Assembly (NCBI RefSeq): GCF_001659605.2
Contig: NC_035162.2
Span: forward strand, 11,551,248 to 11,615,247
Direction: 5' to 3'
Source: Manihot esculenta
Lineage: Eukaryota; Streptophyta; Magnoliopsida; Malpighiales; Euphorbiaceae
DNA: 64,000 bases
In this document: positions 1 through 12,359 of the stretch, piece after piece
How the letters are laid out: each line of letters starts with the position of its first letter
Position numbering within the stretch: position 1 is the first letter of the stretch
Notes under the pieces: model-generated
Seen by the model: only the letters and a program-made list of their open reading frames with translations
Databases searched by the model: none
Told to the model about the DNA's origin: nothing
Made by a program: the position numbers and the translations under genes

Positions 1-2165
1 AAAAAACCTAGGCCCAACACTGTAAATATGCAATTAATTCATTAATTGTAGCCAATCTTGGTAACTTTTAAGATCCACCCTTCAGCTCAATTTCAGGTAT
101 TTCGGCAGATAAGAAAGAATTTTAATGCCCACAAACCAAACCAGCTTCCGACATTTTGAAAATAAGGTTTCATTCATCAGTTCAACTTAATCTAGCAACA
201 AATTACTATAAACATGAATTAGATAACTTGGAGTAGAGTATGTTACCTTAATGCCAAGGGGATTTGCAACTCCTCTCAAAAACTCAACATGAGCACCATC
301 CAGCTGTCTAGTACGCTCACCAGCCCAGAGAAAATGGGCAGAGCAGTCATAGTAGAGGCCAGAAGTTGAATCTAACCTGGTAAGTGATTGCTCATATGGC
401 AAAAGCAAGCACTCATGTGATGTCCAAAACTCAGTTGTTGTCATTATAGGATGGTCAACAGTTAGACCAGCTGCAGACATGAATCCAAGGGCCTCATCTA
501 CCCGGTGTGCAAGTTCCCGGTACCTATTACGCCAAGAGAAAGAAAAAGCACATCTTTAACATAAACGAAAAATATGCAGCAATCAAAACTTAACTAGAAT
601 TAGAGAACTAGTAACCTACTAAAATCACTTCCATAAAAGATTCTTATATATATATTTTAGAGAACCAATCATCACTAGTATAATTTCAGGAGCAGCAAGT
701 TCCCATTTGATCTTGATGGGATAGAACAAGGATGTAGATTCAATCATATGTCAACGTCACACCAAATAGCTAAAACATAGCAAATTCACAAATATATGAA
801 AAGCTTTCCATAGAATTCCCAAAGGCCAATCAAAGCAAAACAGAACTTTGCGCTTGCCATACATATACTTAAGAGTACGGATAATTTCGAACATGAAACT
901 GATATATTATCACATATACAGTGAATTTCACCATCTCATGTCCACTCCACGCAATCAAACATAAAAAGAGCACCGGACAAAAACAACTAAAGATCAATTT
1001 TACTTCAAAAGCAACTTTCACTGGTGTCTAACCAGGAAATTCTATTTATTACCAATCCATCAAAAAAATAAACAAATAAATAAAAGCACAAAAACAAATT
1101 TAAACAGTGAGACTCAAGTTTCCCTGTCAGAATCCTACCTGTCTCCCTGCTCACTGTGCTCTGTAAAATCCAAATTCCACTGAGTAACCCTCTGCATAGC
1201 AGCATATCCACCGGTAGCAAACGCCCGAAGGAGATTCAAAGTTGCTGCTGATTGGCAGTAAGCCCTGATCATCCTGTGTGGGTCAGGAACTCTTGACTTC
1301 TCGTCGAAAGCATCTCCATTCACGTTGTCCCCTCTGTAACTAGGCAACTTTACTCCGTTCTTTTCCTCAAAAGGCTCCGATCTTGGTTTCGCAAATTGAC
1401 CAGCCATCCGTCCCACCTATAACGATAGCAACCAATTCATCAATTAAAAGCGGGAGAAAATAGTGAAATATTTAAACTTTGAAGATAAATTGCCGGACTA
1501 TCCTGGTGATAGTGTTCTGAAATTATTCTAGAATTTGTTCTGTGTTCTAGTTTCAGCAATATCTTCTTTTATATATAGAACTGAGAAAGAAAGGGAAACA
1601 GAGGCTAACAGTAAAAGCTCACCTTGATAACGGGCATTTGTCCACCAAACATCAAGACAGCACTCATCTGGAGGAGAATCCTGAAAGTGTCCCGAATATT
1701 ATTAGCATTGAACTCCTTAAAACTCTCAGCGCAGTCTCCCCCTTGCAACAAAAAAGCATTGCCCATTGCAGCTTCACCGAGCCTCTCCTCCAAGCTCCTA
1801 GCCTCCCCAGCGAACACAATCGGAGGGAAAGCATCCAGGGTCTTGAGCACCGATTCCAGCTCCTTCTTATCAGGATATTCAGGAAGCTGCAAAGCCTTCT
1901 TCGATTTCCAGCTGTCCACTCTCCATTTCCCAGGAACCACATTAACCGGTGGTGCTGATGTTGCGGCAGCCGCTTTAGATGTTATTGTGGAATGTTGTTT
2001 CCCAGGTTTATCAGAGACAATGGGGTTCTTAGAAGGCTCGGCGGCGTGGACGGCGGAGATGTGGAGTAAGGATCTAGAAGGGTTGGTGAGAAAGGAAGGT
2101 TGATGGGGTTTGTTGGAGGGAATGAAAGATTTGGTGGGAAAAATGGAGGTGCTAGTGAGAGACAT
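1..2165 (-). CDS. DHS: Plastid 3-deoxy-D-arabino-heptulosonate 7-phosphate (DAHP) synthase, class II; 3' part outside the window
   Basis: Condenses phosphoenolpyruvate with erythrose 4-phosphate, the first step of the shikimate pathway in plastids. Three coding exons are visible: 2165-1623, 1416-1139 and 523-247, all with GT-AG borders and joining in frame (AAG|GT; phase 2 at the second junction, forming AG|G). They give 366 residues; the family usually has about 525-540, so the C-terminal third lies left of position 1, and 1-246 is intron. Residues 1 to about 75 are Ser/Thr/Ala-rich like a chloroplast transit peptide. The mature start [19 protein letters not shown], the metal-binding Cys145 in QGGDCAESF, the [20 protein letters not shown] block and the [20 protein letters not shown] block are all diagnostic of plant type II enzymes. 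A TATA-like site lies about 85 bp upstream of the ATG. No break is seen. Isoform (DHS1/2/3) not assigned. Confidence 0.95.
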
Positions 2166-2246
2166 TCTGGGTAATTGAATAATGGAGAAAGAGAGGGAAT
2201 GGAGATTTTGGGAGGTGCTTCAAATGTCAGAGAAAGAGATGAAAAA

Positions 2247-2255
2247 GTTTTTATA
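2247..2255 (-). promoter_or_regulatory. TATA-like box of the DAHP synthase gene
   Basis: On the minus strand the site reads TATAAAAAC, 82-90 bp upstream of the start codon at 2165. Position and sequence suit a plant core promoter, leaving a short 5' UTR. Confidence 0.5.
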
Positions 2256-2299
2256 AGGAAAAGAGAACCCGGTAGTGGCAGTGGCAACGGCAACGTATT

Positions 2300-4270
2300 A
2301 GATGGGAAATATATTATGAGAATGGGGTTATTTTAGGGATTTGATTGTATCTACATCTTAGTTGAATTGTTTAATCGTTGTGGTTGCTTCACCTACTAAT
2401 CGCCGCTTATCACAGCTGACGGCAGCTTCATAGCTTTATAGCCGAACCCACCTGGCTGCTTGGCGGCTTCTTCTTCTTCTTTCATTCTTTTTTTTTTTTT
2501 AATTGTTTGTCGCGCATTGCTCTGGAGGTCTAGAGTAATGGTCATATAAATTTTTAGGGGCTATTAAATATAAATTCGGAGACAATAAAATATAAATTAT
2601 TTTTTAAAGTAATATAAATTATTTTTAAGGTTTATAAATTTCGAGTTAAAAAAAATATAAATTATTTTTTAAAAAAATATAAATTATTTTAAAATTTATT
2701 TTTAGGATTGTTAGTCAGTCGAATTCAATTATTAATTCGAATTAAAATTGAATAAAATTAAATAAATTAAAAATAAAATTTTATTATTTATAAAAATTAA
2801 TTAGTCAATATAAATTAATTTAAATCAAATTGATTTGATTTAATTTAATTTAATTTAATTGATTGGATATTTTATTTTTTAATATTTTATTTTATAAAAT
2901 ATTTTAAATTTTATTATGATTTAATTTTTTTATATTATTTTTTATTTTATTAATTTTTTATTAAAATTAACTTAAACTGAATAAAAAAATAAAAAAAAAT
3001 CTAACTAAATTTAAAATTAAATGAAAAAACCACTAATATTTTAAATGTAGGGATACAGCCACATTTTTATTTGTTTTTAGCATGTGTTCAACACATTCTC
3101 GTATAAATTAAAGTTTTTAATATTATTTAATATATTCAACATTATAAAGTGACAATTAAATTAAATCATTTTTTTCACATTAACGCATTTATATGCTTCA
3201 TTCATTGTTGTTCCAATTTCTATTTTCGGTTTTTTTTTGTCTCTGATTACGTTTCTTTGTCTAACTTACATGTTGTTTGATGTTGTGTCATTCGATACTC
3301 ATTTTCTTGCGTTTGGGTTTTTTTTTTTTTTTTTTTTTCTGTTAGAAATAATAACAATATTATATAAATTTTTATAATTTTTTGGTGTTTTCATCAAAGT
3401 TAACTCTGAATTTAAAAATTATAGATTGTTGTTGTTTTTTTCATTTTTGTTAGAAATAATAATAGTATTATACAAATTTGTATAGTTTTTCAGTGTTTTC
3501 ATCGAAATTAACTCTGAATTTAAAAATTATAGATTGTGGCTGTGAATTAAACATTATTGAGTTTTGTTGTTGGATTTAAGGTTTGTGAGTTGATTTTATA
3601 AATTGCAAGTGCATTACCTAAATTGGGAAATTTAACAGCAAAATAAGAAATTTTAACTGAGCCAAGCCAAGCCAAGGAGAAGAATAAGCTGAAGATCGAA
3701 GAGAAAGATCAGCTAACCAAGTAATTTGGTGGATGTGTTATCCGAGTGGATGTTAAAATTATTGCAAAGCAAACTCTTTCATCAATTTCGTAAAAAAAAT
3801 CAATATCAAAGAATTTTATAATAAAAATATTTTTATGTATAATAATTTTATTATAACTATTAATATCACAAATTTCAAGTAAGTTTTACTTTGTATAATT
3901 AATGATTAAAGTGCAAAACTGAATATAATGATTATATAATAATTTTTTCAATGGGATAAATTCATAGAAGTCTTAGAAATGGGAGAGAGATGTCCAATTC
4001 GCACACACCTACCCCCTTCCACTTACTCTCCTACCCACTTCCCATCAAAAACTCAACTCTCGTCTATAGGCCTCCATATATATATAAATCCAATTTAAAA
4101 TTTAAAATATAAAGTAAAAAAATTTAAAATAACAGAATTCTACAAATGGATTTATAAACTTAGACTATTCAGATTTCAGTGAGATTAACATGTAGTAAAA
4201 CAACTGTTATCAATAACACGAGCAACTCTTTTAGTTTGTACCAAATTCATTATAAGATTTAGTTAGATCT
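2300..4270. other. Gene-free AT-rich intergenic DNA
   Basis: No coding region is recognised. 2540-3010 is almost pure A/T with many GATTTGATTTAATTT-like runs; it loosely resembles the interior of the foldback elements at 18.3 and 40.2 kb and may be an old copy. A 108-bp tandem duplication lies at 3341-3550. A TATAAAT-type run sits near 4080, with no gene attached. Confidence 0.5.
3341..3550. repeat. 108-bp tandem duplication, two diverged copies
   Basis: A block starting GTTAGAAATAATAA at 3341 recurs at 3449. Both copies carry GTGTTTTCATC and then TTAACTCTGAATTTAAAAA, with scattered point differences. The copies are clearly related but not recent. Confidence 0.75.
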
Positions 4271-4700
4271 TCAAAAAAAAAATCTTTACAAGAAGATGTC
4301 TCTCAATACAAAATTCAGCCAAGTGAATTGCAAAAAGAAACCTCCTAAAGCGGGTTAGAGTTGTATAAAAAGTGCCATTCACATTCCAGATAATCGCCAC
4401 AAAAAATTTGCATATTTTTGCTCATGTACACCTGCATCAATATTGCAATTCTGCGCACCTCCCGTCAGCCACACCCATGCATCCTGGACAATTGGAGAGG
4501 ACGCAGGATTTGACACAGGAACTGATTGTGCAGCCTGCCGGTCGGCAAAAATCCTCAGCCTAGAATGTACCACCTCAGTGCTACCAAGGATTTCCCCCTC
4601 CAAATTTTTATTTGTTTCTCTTTTCTTTCTTTTTTCCCCGGCTCGAGATAGTCCACAAAACCGCTACAATGTTTGCCCAATGGGTCAAAAGAAGCAGTCC
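4270..4700 (-). pseudogene. Decayed non-LTR retrotransposon (LINE) fragment, RNase H-like region
   Basis: Read on the minus strand, the stretch carries pieces of the C-terminal part of a plant LINE polyprotein spread over shifted frames. NIVAVLWTISSR and IKIWRGKSLVAL resemble the helix before the RNase H domain. NCNIDAGVHEQKYAN resembles the start of the RNase H fold (usual form KCNVDA). In another frame FVAIIWNVNGTFYTTLTR and FRRFLFAIHLAEF match the next strands (usual form IRNxxGxF...AEA). At least one frameshift and in-frame stops separate them, so it is not functional. The family call rests on motif resemblance only, without alignment, and the borders are approximate. Confidence 0.55.
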
Positions 4701-5868
4701 GGACAAGGGCCCAGTGAATAAATTCTTTATTGCTTTTTCATTAAGCAGTCACGCTCATGATATTTTAGAGCTAAAGTGAAAAGGAAATTGAATAGAAACA
4801 TAAATACTCTCCTGTCTCTATATAAGGTCCAAAGGTCCAATTGGTCCCATTCTATTAAGAAGTCATTCTATTTATAAAATTTATTAAGTTGAGAATAAAA
4901 AGAATAAAAAAATATTTTTAATTCTAGAAATACCCTATCATTCTTTACCTACAAAATTCTAATCTCATCTATATTCCCACAATCAAAATACTCCTCCAAT
5001 AGAAATTGATGCATGTATGATATTTGATAAAATATTTTCGATAATCTATCCGAGAATATTAGTTATTTTTTAGTATTTTCTCAATTTAATAGGAATATTA
5101 TATATATTTTATATTTTATTAACAATAATTTTGATAAAATTTTTAGTTTGAATGAAATTAATAAAAATTTTAGAGTTTAAATGTTAATTTTAAAAATAAA
5201 AAAATCGATAACTTAAAATTTACGTATCAAAAGTATAATTTATTTTTTATTAAACTAAAAAATCTCACGTGAAGGTGAGCTCGCTCCATTAAAATAAACA
5301 CAAAAAGTGGAAACGATGTCGTTTTAAAAGTGCTATAATCCTAGGTTTGTCTTCCTCGTCTCTCTTCGTCTTCCAATTCACCAAATAATTAAGGCCCCTC
5401 AAATAACCAAAAAGAAGCACCCAGGAAAACCATCACTCCTTGTCCAATTACAAAGAACATGCAGAGCAATAACAGTATCTTCGACTTGTGCCATTTAGAC
5501 CATGTCCCATGCCAATACTCTCTTCTCTACTGGTCATGCTTGACAGTTTATACCCACCATAACAGCCCCGGGAGCCGCCATTTCTTGTTTTCGAAGCTGC
5601 AATGTTTTCGTTTCTATAAGCTTGAAAACTAAGATTCATGTCGTTAGGAGTTGGTTTTGTCGCCTGAGACTGAAGATATATCATGTTGTGTTCATGTAGT
5701 ATCTAAGGTGTAGGAAAGGAACAGGGGCAGACTACGCGTTGCGTGTGTTTAGTTTTTCGATGGTTTCTTTTATTTCAGACTGATTAGCTTCTGAAACCAA
5801 CTTAAAATTATTGTCGCATGCATTATTTTGCCAGAACTTGAATTGAAAAGTAAGTTCCAGTGCAGTCT

Positions 5869-5892
5869 TATATATATATATATATATATATA
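5869..5892. repeat. (TA)12 microsatellite
   Basis: Twelve uninterrupted TA units within AT-rich intergenic DNA. Confidence 0.95.
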
Positions 5893-7215
5893 AGTGGGAA
5901 AAGTGGAAAAAAAATTTTAATTATTTAATTAATTAATTTAAATTTAAATTGATCGAAGATATTTTTTATTAAATTTTATTATAAAACATTGAGATGAAGT
6001 TGTAATTAGTAAAATTTAATTAAAATATAAATTCATGATATTGTGGTTTATATACTATAAATATCCGAATTGTTATTTGTTTTCATGTATTCAACAAACT
6101 GATAGAGAGTTTAGCGATTTTTATTAATTCTATAAGTTCTCTTCTCTGCTAAATTTAATTTAAGTTTATACTAGATTTAATTTTCTATATTTATTAAGTT
6201 TTTATTTAATATTTTTATAATTATTAGATTGGTTTTATTTTTATTTTATATTTTATGTAATTTTCATACAAATTATAATTTTTAAAAAATACATATAATT
6301 TTTTAGTTCAAAATATATAAATTCTTTTTTAAATTTAAAAATGAAAATTTTGTAAATATCAAAGGTGTTAAAATTGTATTTTTTGACTATATATATTATT
6401 TAATGTAATAACTAAGTAAATTATTTTAAATATTTGTTTGAAATTAATATTTTTATTTTAAATTTGAATTATTTTATCTAATAAAATATAATTAATAAAA
6501 AATAAAGTGGTTATTTTCAATTTATCTATGATTTATTATATTTATTTAGAGTAAAATATATTTATAATATAAATAAAAGTGAGATAAATATTTATTATTA
6601 TTTTTTAATATTTATTTATTTTTAATTATGATAGTAAATTATAAAATTTTAAAAATAATATTCAATTTAGTACTATAAATATTTTATAGTTGATAATATT
6701 TATCAATCGGTGTCATTAATAATCAAATAAGTGTTTAATAGTTTAGACTCTCATTTTTAATTATTTGGTAAACTCTCTCAATTTAGATTATTTATATATT
6801 ATTAATTATAATAAAATATAATTTTTAATAAATATTTCAATTTTAAATTAAAGTTTAAATTATTATAAAAAATATAAATAATTTAATAATGTAAAATTAT
6901 TAAATAATATGTTGTTGTTTTAATTATCAATAATTATATTTGAATATTAAAGTAAAAAATTAATATTTATTATAAATAAATATTTAAAATTTTTTTATAT
7001 ATATTAATAAATAAAAATATCAAAATCAAGATAATATTGTTGAAATAAATTTAACTTCGATAATATTAAATTATTACATAAAAATTTTAAATTAAAAAAA
7101 TAATTGTAGGATAATAAACTATAATATATAAAAATTCAAATTTTTAATGAAATTAGTAAAATATTATTATAATTCTAATTATTTAATAAAACTTTTAAAT
7201 TTATAAGATTAAAAT

Positions 7216-7236
7216 TATATATATATATATATATAT
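7216..7236. repeat. (TA)n microsatellite
   Basis: About ten TA units in the AT-rich block between the DAHP synthase and F-box genes. Confidence 0.9.
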
Positions 7237-8049
7237 CGTTTTTAAAATTATTAACAATAATATTTAAAATAGTGAATAATAATTCAATCAAATTTATAAG
7301 ATAAAAATTATAAATTATGAAAGTGATAATTTGATAATATCAAACTATGTTATAAATGATTTGATAATTAAAAGAAAAATAAAATATATATAATTTTATA
7401 ATATAAAATTTTTAAATAATATGGTGTTGTTTTAATTATTAATAATATATTTAATTTTAAAATGAAAAATTATAAGTTATTAAAGTGATAAATTATGATA
7501 TCAAAACCAGTGTTAACATACTAAGGACTAATAAAAGTGTAATTTAAGTGTAATAAAACTAATTCTCTATTTTTATAGAAAATTATAAAAATTTACTATA
7601 TTAATTTTAAATTTTAATTTCATAATATAAAAAAATAAAATAATATAATATAATATTTATTAAAGATAATGAATATTCTTATTTGATTTATTAAAAAAAT
7701 AATAAAATATTAAATATTAGATTATTAGTATAATATTAAGATATTATTTAAATTTTAAAATTCTTATTATTGTTTATACTTAAATTATTATAATTTAAAT
7801 TTATAATATATAAATAAATAAAATTTATAAATATTATAATGAATTAAAATAAAGAATTTGTGGTTTTGGGAACTCACATGGCATCCTAGTTGGTCCGGGC
7901 AAATAAAGAATTTGGGCCATTGGAAGCTTGTCCATTTTATTTCAGCCTCACTACCTCAGCAAAGCCCAAGACGTTCTCCAATTTTTCTTCAAAAGAAAAA
8001 TTGAGCACCAACCGGGATTTGGGGCGAAACAATCTCTGGTATTTCGTAA

Positions 8050-9800
8050 AAATAAGTATATTTAATTAAGTTTTGGTGGAGATTACACAAAATACATTGA
8101 AGTAAAAAAGAGTGGGTAAAAAAAAATGGAGTGTGGAAGTGAAAACAAATGAGAAAAAGGAGAAAGAAAAGCGGAAGCGAATCTTCTCATTGATGATTGC
8201 TTCTTTGTAATTCAACAAAGGGACCACCCACTGTGTCCTATAAGCACAAATCCCACATGACACCCATTTTGTCCACTGTAAAACGAGTAACACCACAAGC
8301 CTTACACAAGTTATTATACATATGATTTTGGCTACTCCTTCATGTGCTTCTGCTTCTTCTGTCCCTTCAACTTGGTAGGCCATATCTCATATACACCAAC
8401 ACATTTCACATAGGGGACCACCCCCTCCCCCTCCCCTCCTCCTCCTTTTGAATTTCAAATATGGTCCACTTCCCCTCTGCATATATTCCTTCAGTTTTTT
8501 TGCCCTTCGAAAGGGATTGCTACCCTACAGTTTTATGCGTCTTCTCTTCATATATGGTGATATTTTTATTATTATTACTAGTAGCAGAGCGTTTTCTTCC
8601 ATTACCACTTTTTTTCCTTAAATTGGATCTTAGCAATTTTAGATATTTTCTGCTGGGCACTCTGGTTTTAAAAGTTTCTTCTGCTTAGCAGGGGATGGCT
8701 TTGTAAATCATGCCAATTCTGAAGCTTTGTCTCTTTGTCCTTCATCTTCTTCTTATGATTTTCTAGTTTTCTTTTGAAAGAGATTTAAGTGGACAGAGAC
8801 CCACATCTCAAAACAAGTCTTTGAATTTATGCCGCGGTTGAGCGAGTCCAAGATCCAACTAGAGAGCTGTCACATGTAATCATGTGAGCAACTAGGAACT
8901 CGTGCGAAGTTATTAAATCCTTAATTATCTTCTAAGTATATAAATGAATCTAACAGTAACAGACAAACATCTCATGCGATTACAAATCAGACATTCCAAA
9001 GTACAATTTTGCCTTTAAAGATCATATCCCATCACCATATTTAAGCCAAGAGTATCAGGATTTTGCTAGGGATTAATTCCAGCTACCCATTATAATATGA
9101 ATCCTCAAGGCTTCTCAGTTTTAGTAAATAATCATGATATCAAACAAAAGCAGAGAAATCTCCGGGGATTGATTTGAGTGATGAAATGTCAAGTGCAATT
9201 TTTCAAACTTTGTAGACTTTTTATTTAGTTTTAAAACTAATCATACTGTTTTTTGTTGGCCTTCTCTGCTCACCTCAAAACTGCATAATGCATATAAAAA
9301 TGTCTATATTACACAAAGGACTCCACGTGTCCATACATTAACCACAGATGCTCTTTGGATGATGAAACTAATTTAAAGAGCTCAGGTAGTGAAGTCAAAA
9401 AGCTTCTCAGGCCTGCTGCTTAATCCTTTTGAGTGACCCCATTCATCAATCTTGTAGAATACTGATGCAATTGGAATTGACAGCATTAGAATTGAATGGT
9501 TGGATTTAAAGTTGTTTGCTTAATGGCAAGCAACCTGGGCACAAATCATCAGTGAACAAACCAATAATTACACTAAAAATATCTGTGGGCCAATTCTTCT
9601 GTCATAAAATATCAACTGGGTTACCCTTTATCACACTCTGCCAAATTTTCAACTAGATCAAGGACCATTTGTCCTGTATTTGCCTTGCCTGCAAGATGCA
9701 AGCAGGAAGCCATGGCACTATTTTTATTTAAGAGAAAATTTAGGTAACAGGGGAGTGACACAAAGCATACAACTTCATTCCTATTGAAACATTATATATT
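8050..9800. other. Intergenic DNA downstream of the F-box gene
   Basis: A polypyrimidine tract (CCCCTCCCC/CTCCTCC) lies at about 8420-8450. A 105-codon minus-strand ORF (8383-8066) is rich in Ile, Val and Phe, and I see no family in it. The base composition is more mixed than in 5.9-7.9 kb, so a noncoding transcript is possible, but nothing shows it directly. Confidence 0.35.
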
Positions 9801-9891
9801 CATAGAGCATAAAAGAAAGTACCCGGTAGAAGCATTTAGCACTAGAGATAGAAAAGTGAACAAAAGGAAAAAAAGAAAAAGGAAACAGTAG

Positions 9892-11244
9892 CTATGGAGA
9901 TGGAGGCCAACCATATAATCCAGCATCCTCAATGCCTTCATAGAACCTGAGCTCAAGCTCCTCCAGCCTTTCCTCGTCATCCCACATTTCATCAAAACTA
10001 TCATCATCATCATAATCTCCCATATCGCCAGAAAAGATTTCCCAAGCAAAGTACTCGGAAGCATCTGAATATTCAGAGCAATAATCTCCCCAGTCATTCA
10101 TATCATAATACTCCAGGAGATGAGGCCCTAATATTCTCACTTTTGGGAACTTCTCTTTGAGGAAATTCCCGTCAAGTTTCACATCCCAGCATCCTGTCAA
10201 ATTCATGAACTCAAGCTCAGGGCAGCTTGAAAGGATTTTCAACACACTTTCTGTGCTGATGAGAAGATGGTAGGCAATTTCTAAATGCTTCAGCTTAGGC
10301 ATCGTGGTAGCAATGGCATGAGCCTCATCATCTAGCGGAAGCTGATCTGCTGAAGATGATAGCTCCATGTTCCGGCACAGCACCAAAAGCAATTTACAAC
10401 GCTTTCCAATAGCCTCTAAAGCTCGAGCACCAATTTTATTGCAATAGCTCACATCCAAGAAAGTGATCATTGAAAGTCTTCCAGCAATCTGTTCAACAAT
10501 TGAATCACTTATTTCACTTCTTGGCATCCGCAAAGTCTGAAGGGATCCAGCACTTGCAAAACCAATAGAAAAATACCCAAGTCACTAAATGCCCTCTTAA
10601 AGAATGGTACCATTAGAGTCACTAAGACAAATGATGCTAAAAAACCAGCTCCTTTTCCTATCTAGAGATGGCAATTACAATGAAGAATACCACAACTGAA
10701 TTTGCTAAGCAATGCAAGAGTAACAATAAACAAATAAGAAGCAATGCTTTTTCTGCTGCAATGACAAGATCCTAAATGGACAAGGAATAGAGACACAATC
10801 AAGATGAACTATAAGACTATCTGTGCTCAACTAAACTAGAACCTATGAGCAGATTACAAGGTTTCATAATAAGCTTGGCAATTGAAAGTTGAAGTTTGAT
10901 AAAAAAAAAAAAAAAAAAAAGTCTGGTTCAGCTTACTGCTCAACGAGAAATGAGAAAATGGCATCATTTGGAATTCCAGTGACAGATAGCTTGCGCAGGG
11001 ATCCACAGCTTCTAGTAATCAACAACCGTAGCATGCGATCAAGGTGATGAGGCTGGCGCCTTTTGCTCCATTCCTCAATGTCTATCTCTTGCCAACAATA
11101 TGGCCCTGAAACTGCTCTGCTCCATGATTTGCAAACCCTTGGGACCACTGTCAATGTCTCTTGCAGGGAAAGATTTCTAAAGATAAGCCCAAGAGCATCT
11201 GGTATCAGCTCATCCCAACAGCGATACTCACTCCCATCTGCCAT
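9892..11244 (-). CDS. FBW2: F-box protein of the FBW2 type (SCF ubiquitin ligase substrate receptor)
   Basis: Two coding exons, 11244-10937 and 10552-9892, join as CA|T to give 322 residues; the Arabidopsis FBW2 protein is about 317. The F-box spans residues 9 to about 48 (CWDELIPDALGLIF, then TVVPRVCKSW). WQEIDIEEW and GSLRKLSVTGIPNDAIFSF follow, then leucine-rich-repeat-like strands (ITFLDVSYCNKIG, LEFMNLTGCWDVKLD), an acidic D/E-rich tail and a terminal WPPSP, which is also the C-terminus of FBW2. FBW2 is known to act in an SCF complex that controls ARGONAUTE1 turnover; that role is transferred by similarity. I chose the ATG just downstream of a 3' splice site (TTTGTACAG|GAAGG, exon from 11253) because the ORF upstream of it is intronic. 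A 5'-UTR intron and GA-rich leader precede it. Confidence 0.93.
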
Positions 11245-11253
11245 ATATCCTTC

Positions 11254-12063
11254 CTGTACAAAATTAAAGACCAGAAATTTAAAGAAGGGAAATCCAAAAA
11301 TCCAAGTCCTTAAGCACGAAATAGACCTTTTAGAATAAATGAATATCACCAGAAAGGGTCAATCCTACAAGAGAAATTTGAAGGAAAATGTGCAGAATTC
11401 AATAATACAAGAAGAAAATAAAATAAGCAAAAGATCTGAGTTGCATACACGATCACTTTGCGGCAACAAAAACATTTTTTCCTTATCTAGCAAAAAGAAA
11501 AAGATAAAATGACAGTGATAGAAGCAGGTAGACAGAGAACATGCGATAGATATAGATCAAATAAGAGAAAGAAGCATTAAATTTCCAAAAATGAGAAAAA
11601 AGAAAAAAGCTCAATTAAACATTCAACATCACAAAACCAAATGAAGAAATTAAGAAGAAAAAGATTTAAAATTTACAATAACAAAAAATCTAGAACCAAT
11701 TTCTGGATAAAACGAAAGAAATGGCTAAAGTTAATCGATCTGCACAAGAAAATAAAGAAATAAACAACAAATTGAATCCCAAATAGAAAATATGAAAAGT
11801 AACTTAACAGATCCATAAAACTAAACTCACACAAGAAAACTGCTCAGAAACATCATTTGCATGTATATTAGAAAGGGTATCGGGTGAGGGTGAGATTAAG
11901 ATAAAACTCTGCATGAAAAAAATGAATGAGAAGCAAAGAAAAAGATAATCTCATGCTCCTGCAATCCAAACACCGAGAAACAGAAAGTGCGTTTCTGGGT
12001 AAGCAAAGGACAAAGAAAGAAAGAGAAAAAGTATATAAATCTGAATATATTTTGCATATACAC
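11254..12063 (-). other. 5'-UTR intron of the FBW2-type gene
   Basis: The minus strand shows a donor CCAG|GTGTAT at 12064/12063 and an acceptor GTACAG at 11254, defining an 810-bp intron between the leader exon (about 12300-12064) and the exon holding the ATG. Both signals are good matches to plant consensus; the transcript start is unknown. Confidence 0.65.
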
Positions 12064-12226
12064 CTGGAAGAAAAGAGGAGCTAATATTTTTTCACCCTTG
12101 GAAGACTGGCTTTCTTGGTTTTCTTTGGGATTTGGATAGTGGAACAGATCACCGGTTTATCCGCCACAAACGCAGGGCAAAAAGAAAACAGAGACAGAGA
12201 GAAGGGGAAGAGGATGAGGAGTAAAA

Positions 12227-12250
12227 AGAGAGAGAGAGAGAGAGAGAGAG
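12227..12250. repeat. (AG)12 microsatellite in the F-box gene leader
   Basis: Twelve AG units; on the transcribed minus strand this is a CT tract, common in plant 5' UTRs and core promoters. Confidence 0.95.
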
Positions 12251-12359
12251 CTAGAAAATTAGTAGAGCCCCCATCTACCCACACAACTAAACAGCATCAA
12301 TGCGATACAGAACAAGAACCCAACAAGTAAAAACAGAGTGAAAAAGAGAAACACTGGAT

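Larger units (their letters stand above)
4720..8050. other. Gene-poor, extremely AT-rich intergenic DNA
   Basis: 5850-7860 is close to featureless A/T with TA microsatellites. The only less AT-rich island is 5270-5700. It holds an AAACGATGTCGTTTT palindrome-like motif near 5311, a CT-rich tract, and a 78-codon minus-strand ORF (5684-5448) of balanced composition that I do not recognise; it could be a gene fragment or chance. Nothing else is supported. Confidence 0.45.

Noticed and set aside
1624..2103. 159-codon plus-strand ORF across the DAHP synthase first exon
   Set aside because: It is the antisense of a well-supported coding exon with correct splice sites and family motifs.
1982..2293. 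Proline/leucine-rich ORF upstream of the DAHP synthase
   Set aside because: Overlaps the transit-peptide exon in another frame and the promoter; the composition is that of a frame shadow.
5448..5684. 78-codon minus-strand ORF in an otherwise AT-rich region
   Set aside because: Balanced composition is suggestive, but no domain, splice context or recognised relative; kept only as a remark in the intergenic entry.
8066..8383. 105-codon minus-strand ORF
   Set aside because: Second half is low-complexity Phe/Ser and no family is recognised. Another frame encodes a Lys-rich end (KLKGQKKQKHMKE) that is equally unassignable.
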